Assembly (NCBI GenBank): GCA_964613215.1
Contig: CAZTHK010000011.1
Location: 1-64,000, forward strand
Reading direction: 5' to 3'
From: CAZTHK01 sp964613215
GTDB taxonomy: Bacteria; Krumholzibacteriota; Krumholzibacteriia; Krumholzibacteriales; CAZTHK01
Length of the DNA stretch: 64,000 bases
In this document: piece after piece, positions 46,783 to 55,449 of the stretch
Layout: every line of letters starts with the position of its first letter
How positions within the stretch are numbered: the first letter of the stretch is position 1
Translations under genes and position numbers: made by a program
The notes under the pieces: generated by a model
The model's database searches: none
The model's input: the letters and a program-made list of their open reading frames with translations, nothing else
What the model was told of the DNA's origin: nothing

Positions 46783-47604
46783 TCAATATGGTGGCCACAG
46801 AACGGAAACCGACCCCGAGCACAGGGCGGCGAATACCGCCGTCCCTGCCGGGCCGGCTATTGAACCAACGGCCCCTCCGGCGGCATCGGCAACGATTACC
46901 GAAACCTCCCTTATCTGGGGAGCATGAATTTCCCACCAGTTCTCCGGTTTTGGCTCCCGGTCTCCTGTGCCGGTGCTGTCATCACCGGCGGAAAGGAAAG
47001 TGCGCCTCTTTGCTTCAGCCATCTGAACCTTCCACCATTGAGCCGAATGTTCCATAATATCCAGGGCAGGGTCCCGTGGACTTGCAGCATCTCCCGGCGA
47101 AAAAAGATTCAGGCGCTTTGACGGACTGTTCAGAAACTTCTCCGTTTTTACCATACATCTTTTAAGCTCTCCTGCCCTCCGGGATGAGATATAACCCTCC
47201 CTCTCCAGATAGGCTATCAGATCGTCCGGATCACCCCGGTGGGTCGCCAGGTCGAATCCACTCTCCCGGGATATCTTCTCGATCCTGACCAGGGCCTCCC
47301 GGACAAACTGTTCGTCTATCCTCATTTCCAGATCATTTTCCCCCATAACCGAATTTACAGCCGAGATAAACCGCCGGATATCCTCCTCCCGGGGAGTAGC
47401 TTCGAGAAGGAGGTTCTCTCCTCCGGCATAGCGGGTAAGTATCTGGTTATGGAGCTCTCCCACACTTACAGAGGGTGCTTCCGCCTCTTGCTCATCACCG
47501 GCATTGCAGCGACCGGGACATAACACCTCTTCCCCTGTGCAGGAGAAGAAAATCCCCGCCAGCAGAATTACCACAACGAATTGAGCTGCTCTGATTCTTT
47601 TCAT
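46783..47604 (-). CDS. Lipoprotein of unknown function with Gly-rich hydrophobic C-terminus
   Basis: The protein has 273 residues. The signal sequence ends in a lipobox (GIFFSC, C22), followed by more cysteines (VLCPGRCNAG). The middle is helical and charged without known motifs. The last 35 residues turn hydrophobic and Gly/Ala-rich (DAAGGAVGSIAGPAGTAVFA), resembling the Gly-rich helix of bacteriocin-like or membrane-inserting peptides; this is only a resemblance. It has a GAGGAG ribosome binding site. The small membrane protein at 46530 follows closely and may be its partner. Confidence 0.65.
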   Translation of the reverse strand: MKRIRAAQFVVVILLAGIFFSCTGEEVLCPGRCNAGDEQEAEAPSVSVGELHNQILTRYAGGENLLLEATPREEDIRRFISAVNSVMGENDLEMRIDEQFVREALVRIEKISRESGFDLATHRGDPDDLIAYLEREGYISSRRAGELKRCMVKTEKFLNSPSKRLNLFSPGDAASPRDPALDIMEHSAQWWKVQMAEAKRRTFLSAGDDSTGTGDREPKPENWWEIHAPQIREVSVIVADAAGGAVGSIAGPAGTAVFAALCSGSVSVLWPPY

Positions 47605-48839
47605 GACTGTTTACTCCTCTCTGATTAAAACACTGTATTGCAATTCAGATTGTACTGATCTCCCTTGTACCTCCTTACTTGTGGAATTTGAATACGGGTG
47701 CACCCATATAACCTACCTTACCCGCGGCCGGATACTGCACGGTGATACCATGCAACTGCGTACCCGATGCTATTTATCCACGCCGCAGCCGGACATCGGA
47801 GAAGACCTTAACCGGTCTGTTTATTCTTCTCCACTCACTGAAAATTCAGGGGATCCCCTGATCTCCGTTTATCTGTATTTCAAGATTTATTCCCGGAAAT
47901 TATAAAAACGAATAACGGCAGGATATTTCTGCTGCGGCGCTGTTGATAAATTATATATCTTTATAATATACAACAAGTTACAAAATACAAAATATTTCCG
48001 TTGCTCCGGTTTTTATTAAATTAATTTTAAAATTCCGGACTTATGAGAGCGAAGCAACTGTATAGCCGAGTGTTAATTCAGAGGCAGGGGTTTCCGCTAT
48101 AATATCATAACTAATTTAATATTAATAAATTAGCAACTGTGTCCACCTGTAAAACACAAATGAACAGACTGTTCACTATATAGTATAAATTATATAAATA
48201 TAATCAGTTGGCTTTATCTGCACCTCCCGCCGACAGGCCGGAGAAGCAGGTTATGTGCCCGAGCTTATATTTCGCCGGATCTCCCGTGGTTTCAACCCCC
48301 TGTCTGTATCACTTGCCGGCGAAATCTCAAGCTCTGCAGCCCTTGCTCGATCTTTCTGATTCCCGGGATCGAATAGATCATGAACTCCCCTGCTGGAGAC
48401 CGATCTGTACGACCATCCCCTGCCTGCCGACTGCAACGACAGAAGTTTCATGCCACTAACGATTATATCCCCAGATCCAGCTCGGTATCATCCATGGTGA
48501 TCCAGCGGGTTGCATCCGTCGAGGATCCTTCTCTTACAGCTATGTGGAGCACAGCCGGCTTCCCGCTGGTTACTCCGTTATTCCCTCTCCTTGCCGGCAG
48601 TGACGATATGCCGGCTGCCCTGCGGGTTATTAGATCGATTTAATCCGGGCCAGAGAAAACTATCTGAATGAATCACATAAAAACCACTTAATTCAGATAG
48701 GTCATTCCGGCACTTTTCATCCTGCTGACATCTTATCTGAGAATTATTTTCTATTATTCTTTACAGAGACCCCCCACGAAGCTACAATTGATGCCGTTAA
48801 AGCAGCTTGTACTGATTACCATTACCTGCGAAGAGATCA
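47605..48839. other. Long gene-poor region
   Basis: About 1.2 kb lack a convincing gene. The part around 47930-48200 is very AT-rich. From 48200 to 48640 the sequence is GC-richer. It holds an imperfect inverted repeat (48261-48278 with 48316-48334, GAGCTT..TTTCGCCGG) and, on the minus strand, an open segment of about 58 codons (48463-48640) without a start, ending TMDDTELDLGI. This may be debris of lost genes. I see no RNA gene. Confidence 0.45.
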
Positions 48840-49199
48840 ATGGAAGAATATACCCTTAGGGATTACCGGGCCTCCCATCTGCTTACCAGGCTGATGTACA
48901 GCAGCCTTCAGGGGTGGTATGCGGCGGAGAATGTCCTCAACAAAACCGGCCACCCCGACGCCGATCCTGAAAAATTCCAAAAACCGGTCAAACTTATAGA
49001 AACGGTGCAGGGGTGGAGTGAATCCCTCCATCCCGGCGATACTCCCTATCTCAAAAGCGATGGCACCGTAACCATGACCGGGGAATCTGCCGGCCAGGCA
49101 GCCCGCATTCTCATCGGAGTGATAGAATCCATAATGGATAACCAGATCAGGGAAACGGCGGTGGAGATAGACAAATATCTCAGATTATTAGGAAAGTAG
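48840..49199 (+). CDS. Small hypothetical protein
   Basis: This 119-residue soluble protein has no signal peptide or transmembrane segment and is mostly helical (RASHLLTRLMYSSLQGWYAA, GESAGQAARILIGVIESIM). No family is recognised. The start has a GAAGAGA site. Amino-acid composition is ordinary and the frame is uninterrupted, so a real gene is likely. No neighbour gives a functional hint; the M14 peptidase starts 210 bp further on. Confidence 0.5.
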   Translation: MEEYTLRDYRASHLLTRLMYSSLQGWYAAENVLNKTGHPDADPEKFQKPVKLIETVQGWSESLHPGDTPYLKSDGTVTMTGESAGQAARILIGVIESIMDNQIRETAVEIDKYLRLLGK

Positions 49200-49408
49200 A
49201 ATAAACACAGCCTCTTTCGGGACATCTGATATAACTATCTGTTCTTAATCGACATTGAACAGTTATCGCCGCATATGGTATATTACGAATATTATAAATA
49301 TAGCACATTAGAGGGGCAGTTGAAGGGCTGGGTTGAAATACCGGGAAATTGAATAATATTTCCGGAGAATATGATGGTTTCTTGATTTTTATTAAAAGGA
49401 GAACTGAC

Positions 49409-52045
49409 ATGGAACGTTTTCTCTTGCCGGTTTGCATTCTGTTAATCTGCGTTTCTACCATCTCCGCAGCATCAACCGGGAACGATATCGTCAAACCTGA
49501 AGTCCACTTCGGTTTCAAGCCGGGGGCGGACAGGAAACTGATCGACTACGAAGAACTGATGGAATATCTCCGGGAGCTTGCCTCGGCATCATCCCGGATT
49601 AAACTGGTGAATATCGGAAAATCCCCCATGGGAAGGGACATCTATACTGCATTTATATCTTCGCAGGAGAATATCGCCCGGCTGGAAGAGCTCAGGGAGA
49701 TCAACAGGGCCCTGGCTCTGGACTATGATATACCGGAGGAGAAGCTGGAGGATTATATAGAGAAGGGGCGGGTGTTCTTCACCGCCACCCTGTCAATGCA
49801 CTCGAACGAAGTGGGCCCATCCCAGTCGGCGCCCCTTATCGCCTACCGGCTGGTGAAGGGGGAAGCCCCCCGGATAGACAGCTGGCTGGATGATGTAGTA
49901 TACATGATGGTTCCCTGCCACAATCCGGATGGGATGGATATGGTGGTCCAACATTACCGCAGGTACCTGGGCACCAGGCACGAGGGTTCCCGGATGCCCG
50001 GCATCTACCATAAATATGTGGGTCATGACAACAACCGCGATTTCATAAATCTCAGCCAGAGCGACACCAGAGCCATCTCGTTCCTGTTCAGCAGGAGCTG
50101 GTTCCCCCAGGTGATGGTGGAGAAACACCAGATGGGCTCGAGCGGAGTGAGGTACTTCGTTCCGCCCAATCACGACCCCATAGCTGAAAACATAGACGCC
50201 GGGATATGGAACTGGGCGGGTGTATTCGGGGCGAACATGATGAAGGATATGTCCCGGGATGAGCTGGCCGGGGTTTCCCAGCACTATCTCTTCGACGATT
50301 ACTGGCCCGGTTCCACCGAGACATGCATCTGGAAGAATGTCATCGGCTTCCTTACCGAATGCGCCAGTGCCCAGCACGCCACTCCCGTATATGTGGAGCC
50401 CGGCGAGCTCCGGGTGTCCGGAAAGGGGCTGTCGGAGTACAAGAAGAGCATAAACATGCCACTCCCCTGGGAGGGAGGATGGTGGAAGCTGTCCGATATA
50501 GTGGAGTATGAGGCAGTCTCCACCATGTCGGCGATCAAGACCTGCAGCCTGCACAGGGAGGACATACTCAGATTCAGAAACGAGCTTTGCCGGCGCGAGG
50601 TGAACAGGGGGCTGACCCGCCCACCCTGCTACTACATCCTCCCCCCGGAGCAGCATGACCGGAGCGCCCTGGCCGGGCTGGTCAACCTGCTGCTGGATCA
50701 TGGAATATATGTATCCAGACTGGACTCAAGGGTGATAATAGATGAAACCGTCTTCGATAAGGGCAGCATCGTAATACCCCTGGCTCAGCCGTTCAGGCCA
50801 TTTATCAAGGAGGTAATGGAGCGGCAGCGTTACCCGGTACGCCGTTACACTCCCGGGGGGGAGATAATAAAACCATATGAGATCACCAGCTGGTCTCTGC
50901 CGCTGAACAGGGGTCTGGAGTGCCATGAGATCGAGGAGAGATCCATGGACCTGGAGGGAAAACTGAGCAGAGTCAGCTCGCCCTTCAGATTATTCGATAA
51001 TCCACCCGGCGAATTTGTGGGAGTAATCCTTCCCGCCAGATACAACCAGAGCTACCGGGCGGCATTTCAGGCCAGAAGAATGGGCCTGGATGTATACAGA
51101 ATAAAGGAATCTTATCAGAGTGAACCGGAAGGTGCGGGTGCCGGAAGCTTCCTGATATACACCGGTGACGGCGGAGAGAAAATCGACAACTTCCTGAAGA
51201 GCCTGACCGCTGAACCTCTATTTATAGATCACCAGCCGGAAATAGAAAAATCCGAATTTGACGTTCCCAGAATCGGGCTGGTGGAGACATGGTTCCACGA
51301 CATGAATGCCGGGTGGACCCGCTTCGTGCTGGACTCCCATGATATTCCCTACAGGGTAATCCGTCCCGCCGAGATAAAGGACCTTGACCTCGACGGTGAC
51401 TTCGATGTGCTGATATTCTGCGACAGGCACAAGGATATAATAATGAGCGGCAAGCGCAAGGGAAAAGGCGGCTACGGGACCTGGCTCTCGGGATATCCCC
51501 CCGAGTACCGGGAAGGTATGGGAAAAGATGGATTCAACAGGGTGCTGAAATTCATCAACCGGGGTGGAATTGTGGTCTCCTGGGGAGGCTCGGCAGATCT
51601 ATTCTCCGGCGTTCTGGAGATCAGGGAGGGTAAGGAAACGGAGGAGGAATTCCAGCTTCCCTTCAGAAATGTATACGATCACCTGAAGGAGAAGGGATTC
51701 TACTCCCCCGGTTCGACCATGCGGCTTCTGCTGGAACAGGACCATCCTCTCACCTACGGAATGCAGGAAGAGATAGGAATAATGTTCAGAGGGGGGCCGG
51801 TTTTCGCCACCTCCATCCCCCGCTTCGATATGGACAGGAAGGTAATTGGCAAATTCCCCGAAAGGGATATCCTTATGAGCGGATACTCCGAGAATGAGAA
51901 ATACCTGGCCAAGCGGGCGGCCATGATCTGGCTGAAGAAGGGTGACGGCCAGCTGGTCCTGTTCGGCTTCAGGCCCCAGTTCCGTGCCTCCACCCCTGTC
52001 TCCTACAAACTTATTTTCAATGCACTTCTGCTGGAGGAAATATAG
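49409..52045 (+). CDS. Secreted M14 family zinc carboxypeptidase-like protein
   Basis: The protein is about 878 residues from the ATG at 49409, with AAAAGGAG upstream and a signal peptide directly after (MERFLLPVCILLICVSTIS). The M14 fold is shown by MHSNEVGPSQ (zinc ligands H131 and E134), PCHNPDGMD, DNNRDFINL, VEKHQMG (third ligand H240) and LTECAS (E317), a likely catalytic glutamate. After the catalytic domain (about 40-340) come about 500 residues. They include a beta-rich part and a Rossmann-like segment (IGLVETWFHDMNAGWTRFVLD, GGIVVSWGGSADLF) similar to glutamine-amidotransferase-like domains attached to M14 peptidases in FCB bacteria. It should trim peptides outside the cytoplasm. It is monocistronic. 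Confidence 0.85.
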   Translation: MERFLLPVCILLICVSTISAASTGNDIVKPEVHFGFKPGADRKLIDYEELMEYLRELASASSRIKLVNIGKSPMGRDIYTAFISSQENIARLEELREINRALALDYDIPEEKLEDYIEKGRVFFTATLSMHSNEVGPSQSAPLIAYRLVKGEAPRIDSWLDDVVYMMVPCHNPDGMDMVVQHYRRYLGTRHEGSRMPGIYHKYVGHDNNRDFINLSQSDTRAISFLFSRSWFPQVMVEKHQMGSSGVRYFVPPNHDPIAENIDAGIWNWAGVFGANMMKDMSRDELAGVSQHYLFDDYWPGSTETCIWKNVIGFLTECASAQHATPVYVEPGELRVSGKGLSEYKKSINMPLPWEGGWWKLSDIVEYEAVSTMSAIKTCSLHREDILRFRNELCRREVNRGLTRPPCYYILPPEQHDRSALAGLVNLLLDHGIYVSRLDSRVIIDETVFDKGSIVIPLAQPFRPFIKEVMERQRYPVRRYTPGGEIIKPYEITSWSLPLNRGLECHEIEERSMDLEGKLSRVSSPFRLFDNPPGEFVGVILPARYNQSYRAAFQARRMGLDVYRIKESYQSEPEGAGAGSFLIYTGDGGEKIDNFLKSLTAEPLFIDHQPEIEKSEFDVPRIGLVETWFHDMNAGWTRFVLDSHDIPYRVIRPAEIKDLDLDGDFDVLIFCDRHKDIIMSGKRKGKGGYGTWLSGYPPEYREGMGKDGFNRVLKFINRGGIVVSWGGSADLFSGVLEIREGKETEEEFQLPFRNVYDHLKEKGFYSPGSTMRLLLEQDHPLTYGMQEEIGIMFRGGPVFATSIPRFDMDRKVIGKFPERDILMSGYSENEKYLAKRAAMIWLKKGDGQLVLFGFRPQFRASTPVSYKLIFNALLLEEI

Positions 52046-52077
52046 AAAAATAATAATGTATAATCTTTTACTACTCA

Positions 52078-52144
52078 TGTTGTCCGCTCCTTTCTTTTTT
52101 CTCCTGGCCGCTCTATAGTAAAACGACTTAAGGAGCGGACAACA
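52078..52144. repeat. Perfect 15-bp inverted repeat
   Basis: TGTTGTCCGCTCCTT (52078-52092) is repeated in perfect inverted orientation at 52130-52144 with a 37-nt spacer. It lies just downstream of the M14 gene. The arms could form a transcript-end hairpin or be the ends of a tiny transposon-derived element. No target-site duplication is seen at the flanks. Confidence 0.6.
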
Positions 52145-52227
52145 ACTATTTGAACTCAAATATCAAATGCCGTACCTTTTGAATGTTACGAAAAATTTAT
52201 TAATTAATGCCATGTAATCAGTTTCAC

Positions 52228-52262
52228 CCCGGTTCGCCGGGAAAGAAGAAAACAATTCCCGG
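52228..52262 (+). promoter_or_regulatory. Two mutually exclusive hairpins in the leader of the ECF operon
   Basis: CCCGG-TTCG-CCGGG (52228-52241), with a stable UUCG tetraloop, shares its 3' arm with a second hairpin CCGGGAA/TTCCCGG (52237-52243 with 52256-52262). Only one can form at a time. It lies 124 bp before the ECF sigma start, so an RNA switch or attenuator is possible. Nothing else stands out between 52145 and 52385. Confidence 0.35.
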
Positions 52263-52385
52263 GAGCGCTGTGGATGAGAACTGTATACCGTTATTTGAGC
52301 AAAATACGGAAATATCACCCTGCAGGATACAAAGAAGATAAATGAGCATATTCGAAATAAGTGAAAATGACGGCCTGGAGCGAAA

Positions 52386-52967
52386 TTGACTGACGACGCA
52401 GAATTAATGAGGAGAGCGGCAACCGGCGACAGGGATTCTTTCCGCCTGATCGTCGAGCGCTATAAGAAACCGATATACAATTACTTCCTTCGTTCGACCG
52501 GTTCAAGGGAGGATGCCGAGGATCTGTTTCAGAATCTTTTTCTGGCTCTCTTCAGAAGAGCACACCACTACCGCAAGACAGCTTCTTTCAAAACCTTTAT
52601 ATACCGGATCGCCTCCAATATGCTGGCAAGTCACTACCGCGGGAAAAAAGATACCTTATCCCTGGATAGAAAGGGTGAAAATAGAATGGACCTGGAATTT
52701 CCTGATTGTTCTCCTGAGGCCGACCCGATTGAGTATACAAAGCTCTCTCAGCTGGAAGATAGTTTCAGCAGAGAGTTGGCGGACCTGCCTTCGGAAACTG
52801 CTTCCGCGCTGGAGCTGCGGGTGAAAAACGGCTTTTCTTATAAAGAGATAGCGGAAATAATGGGCAAATCGGTCTCAGCTGTCGAATCCATGATATTCAG
52901 AGGGCGAAAAGCTCTGGCGGAGCGGATGCGGGAATACCGGCAGAGCAGTCCGGAGGAAAAAGATTAA
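52386..52967 (+). CDS. ECF sigma factor (RpoE-like)
   Basis: This 193-residue sigma factor starts with TTG behind GGAG. Region 2 is clear (FRLIVERYKKPIYNYFLRST, SREDAEDLFQNLFLALF, FKTFIYRIASNMLASHYR), as is region 4 (LPSETASALELRVKNGFSYK, IAEIMGKSVSAVESMIFRGR). It is the first gene of a four-gene operon with a zinc-finger anti-sigma factor and two metal-responsive exported proteins. By analogy to the Cnr and related systems it probably activates its own operon in response to periplasmic metal or envelope stress. Its target promoter is not evident. Confidence 0.9.
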   Translation: MTDDAELMRRAATGDRDSFRLIVERYKKPIYNYFLRSTGSREDAEDLFQNLFLALFRRAHHYRKTASFKTFIYRIASNMLASHYRGKKDTLSLDRKGENRMDLEFPDCSPEADPIEYTKLSQLEDSFSRELADLPSETASALELRVKNGFSYKEIAEIMGKSVSAVESMIFRGRKALAERMREYRQSSPEEKD

Positions 52968-53023
52968 ATGTTTCTGCAAGTTTTTTGCTGCCGGCACGAT
53001 TGTAAAATATAGGAGGAGCACAA

Positions 53024-53479
53024 GTGAACTGTAAGGATTATCAGAAAATGATCTCCAGATGGCTGGACGGTGAACTGAACGAAGAGGAGATCAGTTCGCT
53101 TAAAAGCCATCTGGAACAGTGTTCCAGGTGCAGGCAGATGCATTCCGATCTTTCCGCGGTTCATGAAATTCATCTTAACCTGCCCGACCGGCCTGTCCCG
53201 GATTATCTATCCGCCGGATTATCCTTCGAACCCGGTATCAGGAGGCATTCCGGCAGATTCAAGATCCTGCGTAATACTGCGGTGGCGGCTGCTGTAGCCG
53301 GAGCAATTATAGCCGGAGCAGGTATAGGGGGAGGACTGGCGGAGAGAGGGTGGCTCAGCAATGAGTCAGATGGCGAAGATCTCCTGAATCTGGAATACCT
53401 GTATGCCACTCCGCCGGGTTCTACCGGCGAAGTTCTCATGGATGTAGTAAGGGAAGGGAGCGAAAATGAAGAGGAGTAG
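53024..53479 (+). CDS. Anti-sigma factor with zinc-finger (zf-HC2) and one transmembrane helix
   Basis: The protein has 151 residues and starts with GTG behind AGGAGGAG. The N-terminus (CKDYQKMISRWLDGELNEEE, then LKSHLEQCSRCRQMHSDL) is a standard zf-HC2 anti-sigma domain with the His-x3-Cys-x2-Cys motif. A Gly/Ala-rich transmembrane helix (AVAAAVAGAIIAGAGIG) leads to a short periplasmic tail. It should bind and inactivate the upstream sigma factor at the inner membrane. The downstream sensor gene overlaps its end by 14 bp. Confidence 0.88.
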   Translation: MNCKDYQKMISRWLDGELNEEEISSLKSHLEQCSRCRQMHSDLSAVHEIHLNLPDRPVPDYLSAGLSFEPGIRRHSGRFKILRNTAVAAAVAGAIIAGAGIGGGLAERGWLSNESDGEDLLNLEYLYATPPGSTGEVLMDVVREGSENEEE

Positions 53480-53963
53480 CAGGTCAATATTTCTGATAAT
53501 CTCCCTGGCTTTCAATCTTGCTGTGGTGACCGTTTACGCAGTGAACCGTCTGGATAATGAGGCGGAGCGGAAATCGTCCTGTGACCATCACAATTGCAGG
53601 AGCTTTGCCAGGAGTTTCGGGCTTCCGCTTTCCAGCGCGGAGCGTTTTGCGGAAGAGATGGGCAGATTCAGCGAAGATGAACGTAAGTTGCGCAGCAGTA
53701 TCATGGAAGCCCGGATCGAGCTCATGGATCTTTTCCGGGCCGCCCCACCGGATTCTGAGGCGATCGAAAGCAAGGTCGAAGAGATATCCGGCCTTCAGGG
53801 GGAGCTGGAGAAGATTATAGTTAAAAGACTCCTTCGGGCAAATTCGGTTCTCAGCCCGTCTGAGAAAGAAAGGTTTCACAGGATTTTAATGCGGAGGATG
53901 TGCCGGGAACTGCCGTCGCATCATCCGTTATTCGAAAGAGGAGGTAGCTGTGAAGAATTATAG
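53466..53963 (+). CDS. Periplasmic heavy-metal sensor, CnrX/Spy-like
   Basis: The protein has 165 residues with one N-terminal transmembrane anchor (SIFLIISLAFNLAVVTVYAV), then CDHHNC as a candidate metal site. A long helical hairpin follows (FAEEMGRFSEDERKLRSSIMEARIELMDLF ... LSPSEKERFHRILMRRM) ending in CRELPSHHPLFERGG. This is the layout of the metal-resistance sensor family (CnrX, ZraP, CpxP, Spy). It probably reports metal or misfolding to the anti-sigma factor encoded just upstream. It has a GGGAG ribosome binding site within the preceding gene. Confidence 0.8.
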   Translation: MKRSSRSIFLIISLAFNLAVVTVYAVNRLDNEAERKSSCDHHNCRSFARSFGLPLSSAERFAEEMGRFSEDERKLRSSIMEARIELMDLFRAAPPDSEAIESKVEEISGLQGELEKIIVKRLLRANSVLSPSEKERFHRILMRRMCRELPSHHPLFERGGSCEEL

Positions 53964-54516
53964 CACTATGGCCCTTGTTTCATTGTTAGTTCTGATACTT
54001 GCCGGTTCAGCCGGGGTTATGGCTCTCACTCCCGAACACTGCGGGATGGGAACGGAAGGGTATGTCCCGGGCCGCATGGAGGGTATGGCCAAACAAGATT
54101 GCGGACTCGGTTTGACTGAAGAGCAGATGGAGAAGCTGCATGCCCTCAAACTGGAGCATCAGAAGAAGATGATAGATCTGAAGGCAGAGATGAAGAAGCT
54201 GGAACTGGGAATGCAAGAGGAGATGATGAAGGCCCCTGACAGGGAAAGCATGATGAAGCATGTGGATAAGATGATGGAACTTAAGGTCCGGATGAAAAAG
54301 GCCCGGATCAAGATGATCTTCGATGCGAAGAAGATAATGCCGGAGGATAAGTGGAAGATCTTGCTCAGGCACCATATGGGACGGGACCGGCATGAAATGG
54401 GCCGCAGTATGGGCTGTGGAGGCATGGTGAAGGGCCGGCACAAGAAATACGGGGGGCACCATGAAACGAAAAGGGACCATTGCAATATGAAAATGAAGGA
54501 AAGATACGGAAAATAG
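53950..54516 (+). CDS. Exported Met/His-rich Spy/CpxP-like metal-binding protein
   Basis: The protein has 188 residues and starts with GTG behind AGGAGGT, overlapping the sensor gene by 14 bp. A signal peptide is followed by a helical core with the LTxxQ-like motif LTEEQMEKLHALKLEHQKK, typical of Spy/CpxP/ZraP proteins. The chain is very rich in Met, and the last 50 residues are rich in His, Lys, Gly and Met (GMVKGRHKKYGGHHETKRD). This composition suggests copper or zinc binding in the periplasm. As the last gene of the sigma operon it is probably an effector rather than the sensor. Confidence 0.8.
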   Translation: MKNYSTMALVSLLVLILAGSAGVMALTPEHCGMGTEGYVPGRMEGMAKQDCGLGLTEEQMEKLHALKLEHQKKMIDLKAEMKKLELGMQEEMMKAPDRESMMKHVDKMMELKVRMKKARIKMIFDAKKIMPEDKWKILLRHHMGRDRHEMGRSMGCGGMVKGRHKKYGGHHETKRDHCNMKMKERYGK

Positions 54517-54553
54517 AAGGAGGATCTTTTCGGGATAGAAACATTTGACCTTG

Positions 54554-54588
54554 AAGGGGGAGAATTATAATTGCTCCCCTTTTTTTTA
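54554..54588 (+). terminator. Intrinsic terminator of the ECF operon
   Basis: AAGGGG(G)AG ... CTCCCCTT forms a stem around a palindromic A/T loop, followed by a run of eight T. It lies 38 bp after the Spy-like gene. Confidence 0.85.
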
Positions 54589-54718
54589 TTTATCGATATG
54601 CAGTTTCGATATGAATGAAAATAATGTTAGCAGCTACACAAGCCGTTCGGCATAAGTGATAATGCAGTTATTTGCATGGTTGACCCATCAGCTGAAATAT
54701 CCTGTGACCGAAGCAGTT

Positions 54719-54841
54719 CAGATAAGGTGGCAAGCCCATGTCACTCAATCAGAATGCCAGCTTCGCCCGCCGCCCATTGGGTCGGAGTTCGCATTCACCC
54801 ACGGGCAAGCCAGTGGAACTCTGCCCTGTGGGTTGTTAGAA
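54719..54841 (+). repeat. Dispersed ~120-bp repeat, copy 2
   Basis: This segment matches 5401-5525 in the same orientation and to the same length apart from a 2-nt difference near the start. One frame is open (54656-54856) and reads EFAFTHGQASGTLPCGLLEE where copy 1 reads EFTFTHGQAPGTPPCGFLEP. Third-position changes are frequent, as if once coding, but copy 1 has an in-frame stop upstream. The rest of the 54589-54872 gap shows no other feature. Confidence 0.7.
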
Positions 54842-54872
54842 GAATGCATGAGATAACTGAAACAATTAGCTC

Positions 54873-55328
54873 TTACTCCAGTTCAGGCAGCAGAGTCCAT
54901 TTGAGATACCAGCCCCGGTCATCCCTTTCCAGGCAGACTATCCCGCCGTTGCGGAACCTGACCACCCTGGTGTCTTCACTGCCGGTTATCAGGTATCCGG
55001 CCAGTTTCTCCATAAAGGGCAGATGGCCCACCAGCATCACATTGGACTGGCTGTCCAGGTCATCTGCTACCGGAACTACATCATCCATAGCCTTGATTCC
55101 CTCCCTCTCATTTACCCCCTCATCCGGTTTCAGGTTCGCACCCAGTATCTCAGCAGTCTGAACCGCTCTCTTCTTGGGACTGTGATCTATCCTGGAAACC
55201 TCGATACCATATTCGCCGGCCTTCCCGGCTACCATCTCCACCTCAGCCTCTCCGGCAGGAGAGAGGGATTTGTCTGGATCCTCCTCCCTGGGAAGGTTCC
55301 TGCCATGCCGTACCAGATATATAGCCAT
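54873..55328 (-). CDS. sixA: Phosphohistidine phosphatase SixA-like
   Basis: The protein is about 151 residues from the ATG at 55328, preceded by GAGGGG; the longer frame adds 35 residues without conservation. It is a short histidine-phosphatase-superfamily protein with the catalytic RHG in YLVRHGRNL (H8), an Arg-rich PKKRAVQTAEIL segment and the second histidine in MLVGHLPFMEKLA. Length and motifs match SixA, which dephosphorylates histidine-phosphotransfer domains or NPr. No partner kinase is adjacent. The nitroreductase-like gene is upstream on the same strand. Confidence 0.8.
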   Translation of the reverse strand: MAIYLVRHGRNLPREEDPDKSLSPAGEAEVEMVAGKAGEYGIEVSRIDHSPKKRAVQTAEILGANLKPDEGVNEREGIKAMDDVVPVADDLDSQSNVMLVGHLPFMEKLAGYLITGSEDTRVVRFRNGGIVCLERDDRGWYLKWTLLPELE

Positions 55329-55449
55329 AATTATCCCCTCTCTGATATTGTACCCGTTATCATACTCCGGCTCAGCTTCATACCGGAGAATTAAATATAT
55401 TAATGCCCCGCTTCCAGCTGGAAATCGGTTCAACCGGAGAAAGCCAATT

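Noticed and set aside
47603..47905. A 100-codon plus-strand frame starting beside the lipoprotein start
   Set aside because: It overlaps the lipoprotein start region, has no plausible ribosome binding site and is unlike any protein I know.
54656..54856. A 66-codon frame over repeat copy 2 as a protein-coding gene
   Set aside because: The shared frame in copy 1 is broken by a stop and neither copy has a ribosome binding site, so I list it as a repeat instead.
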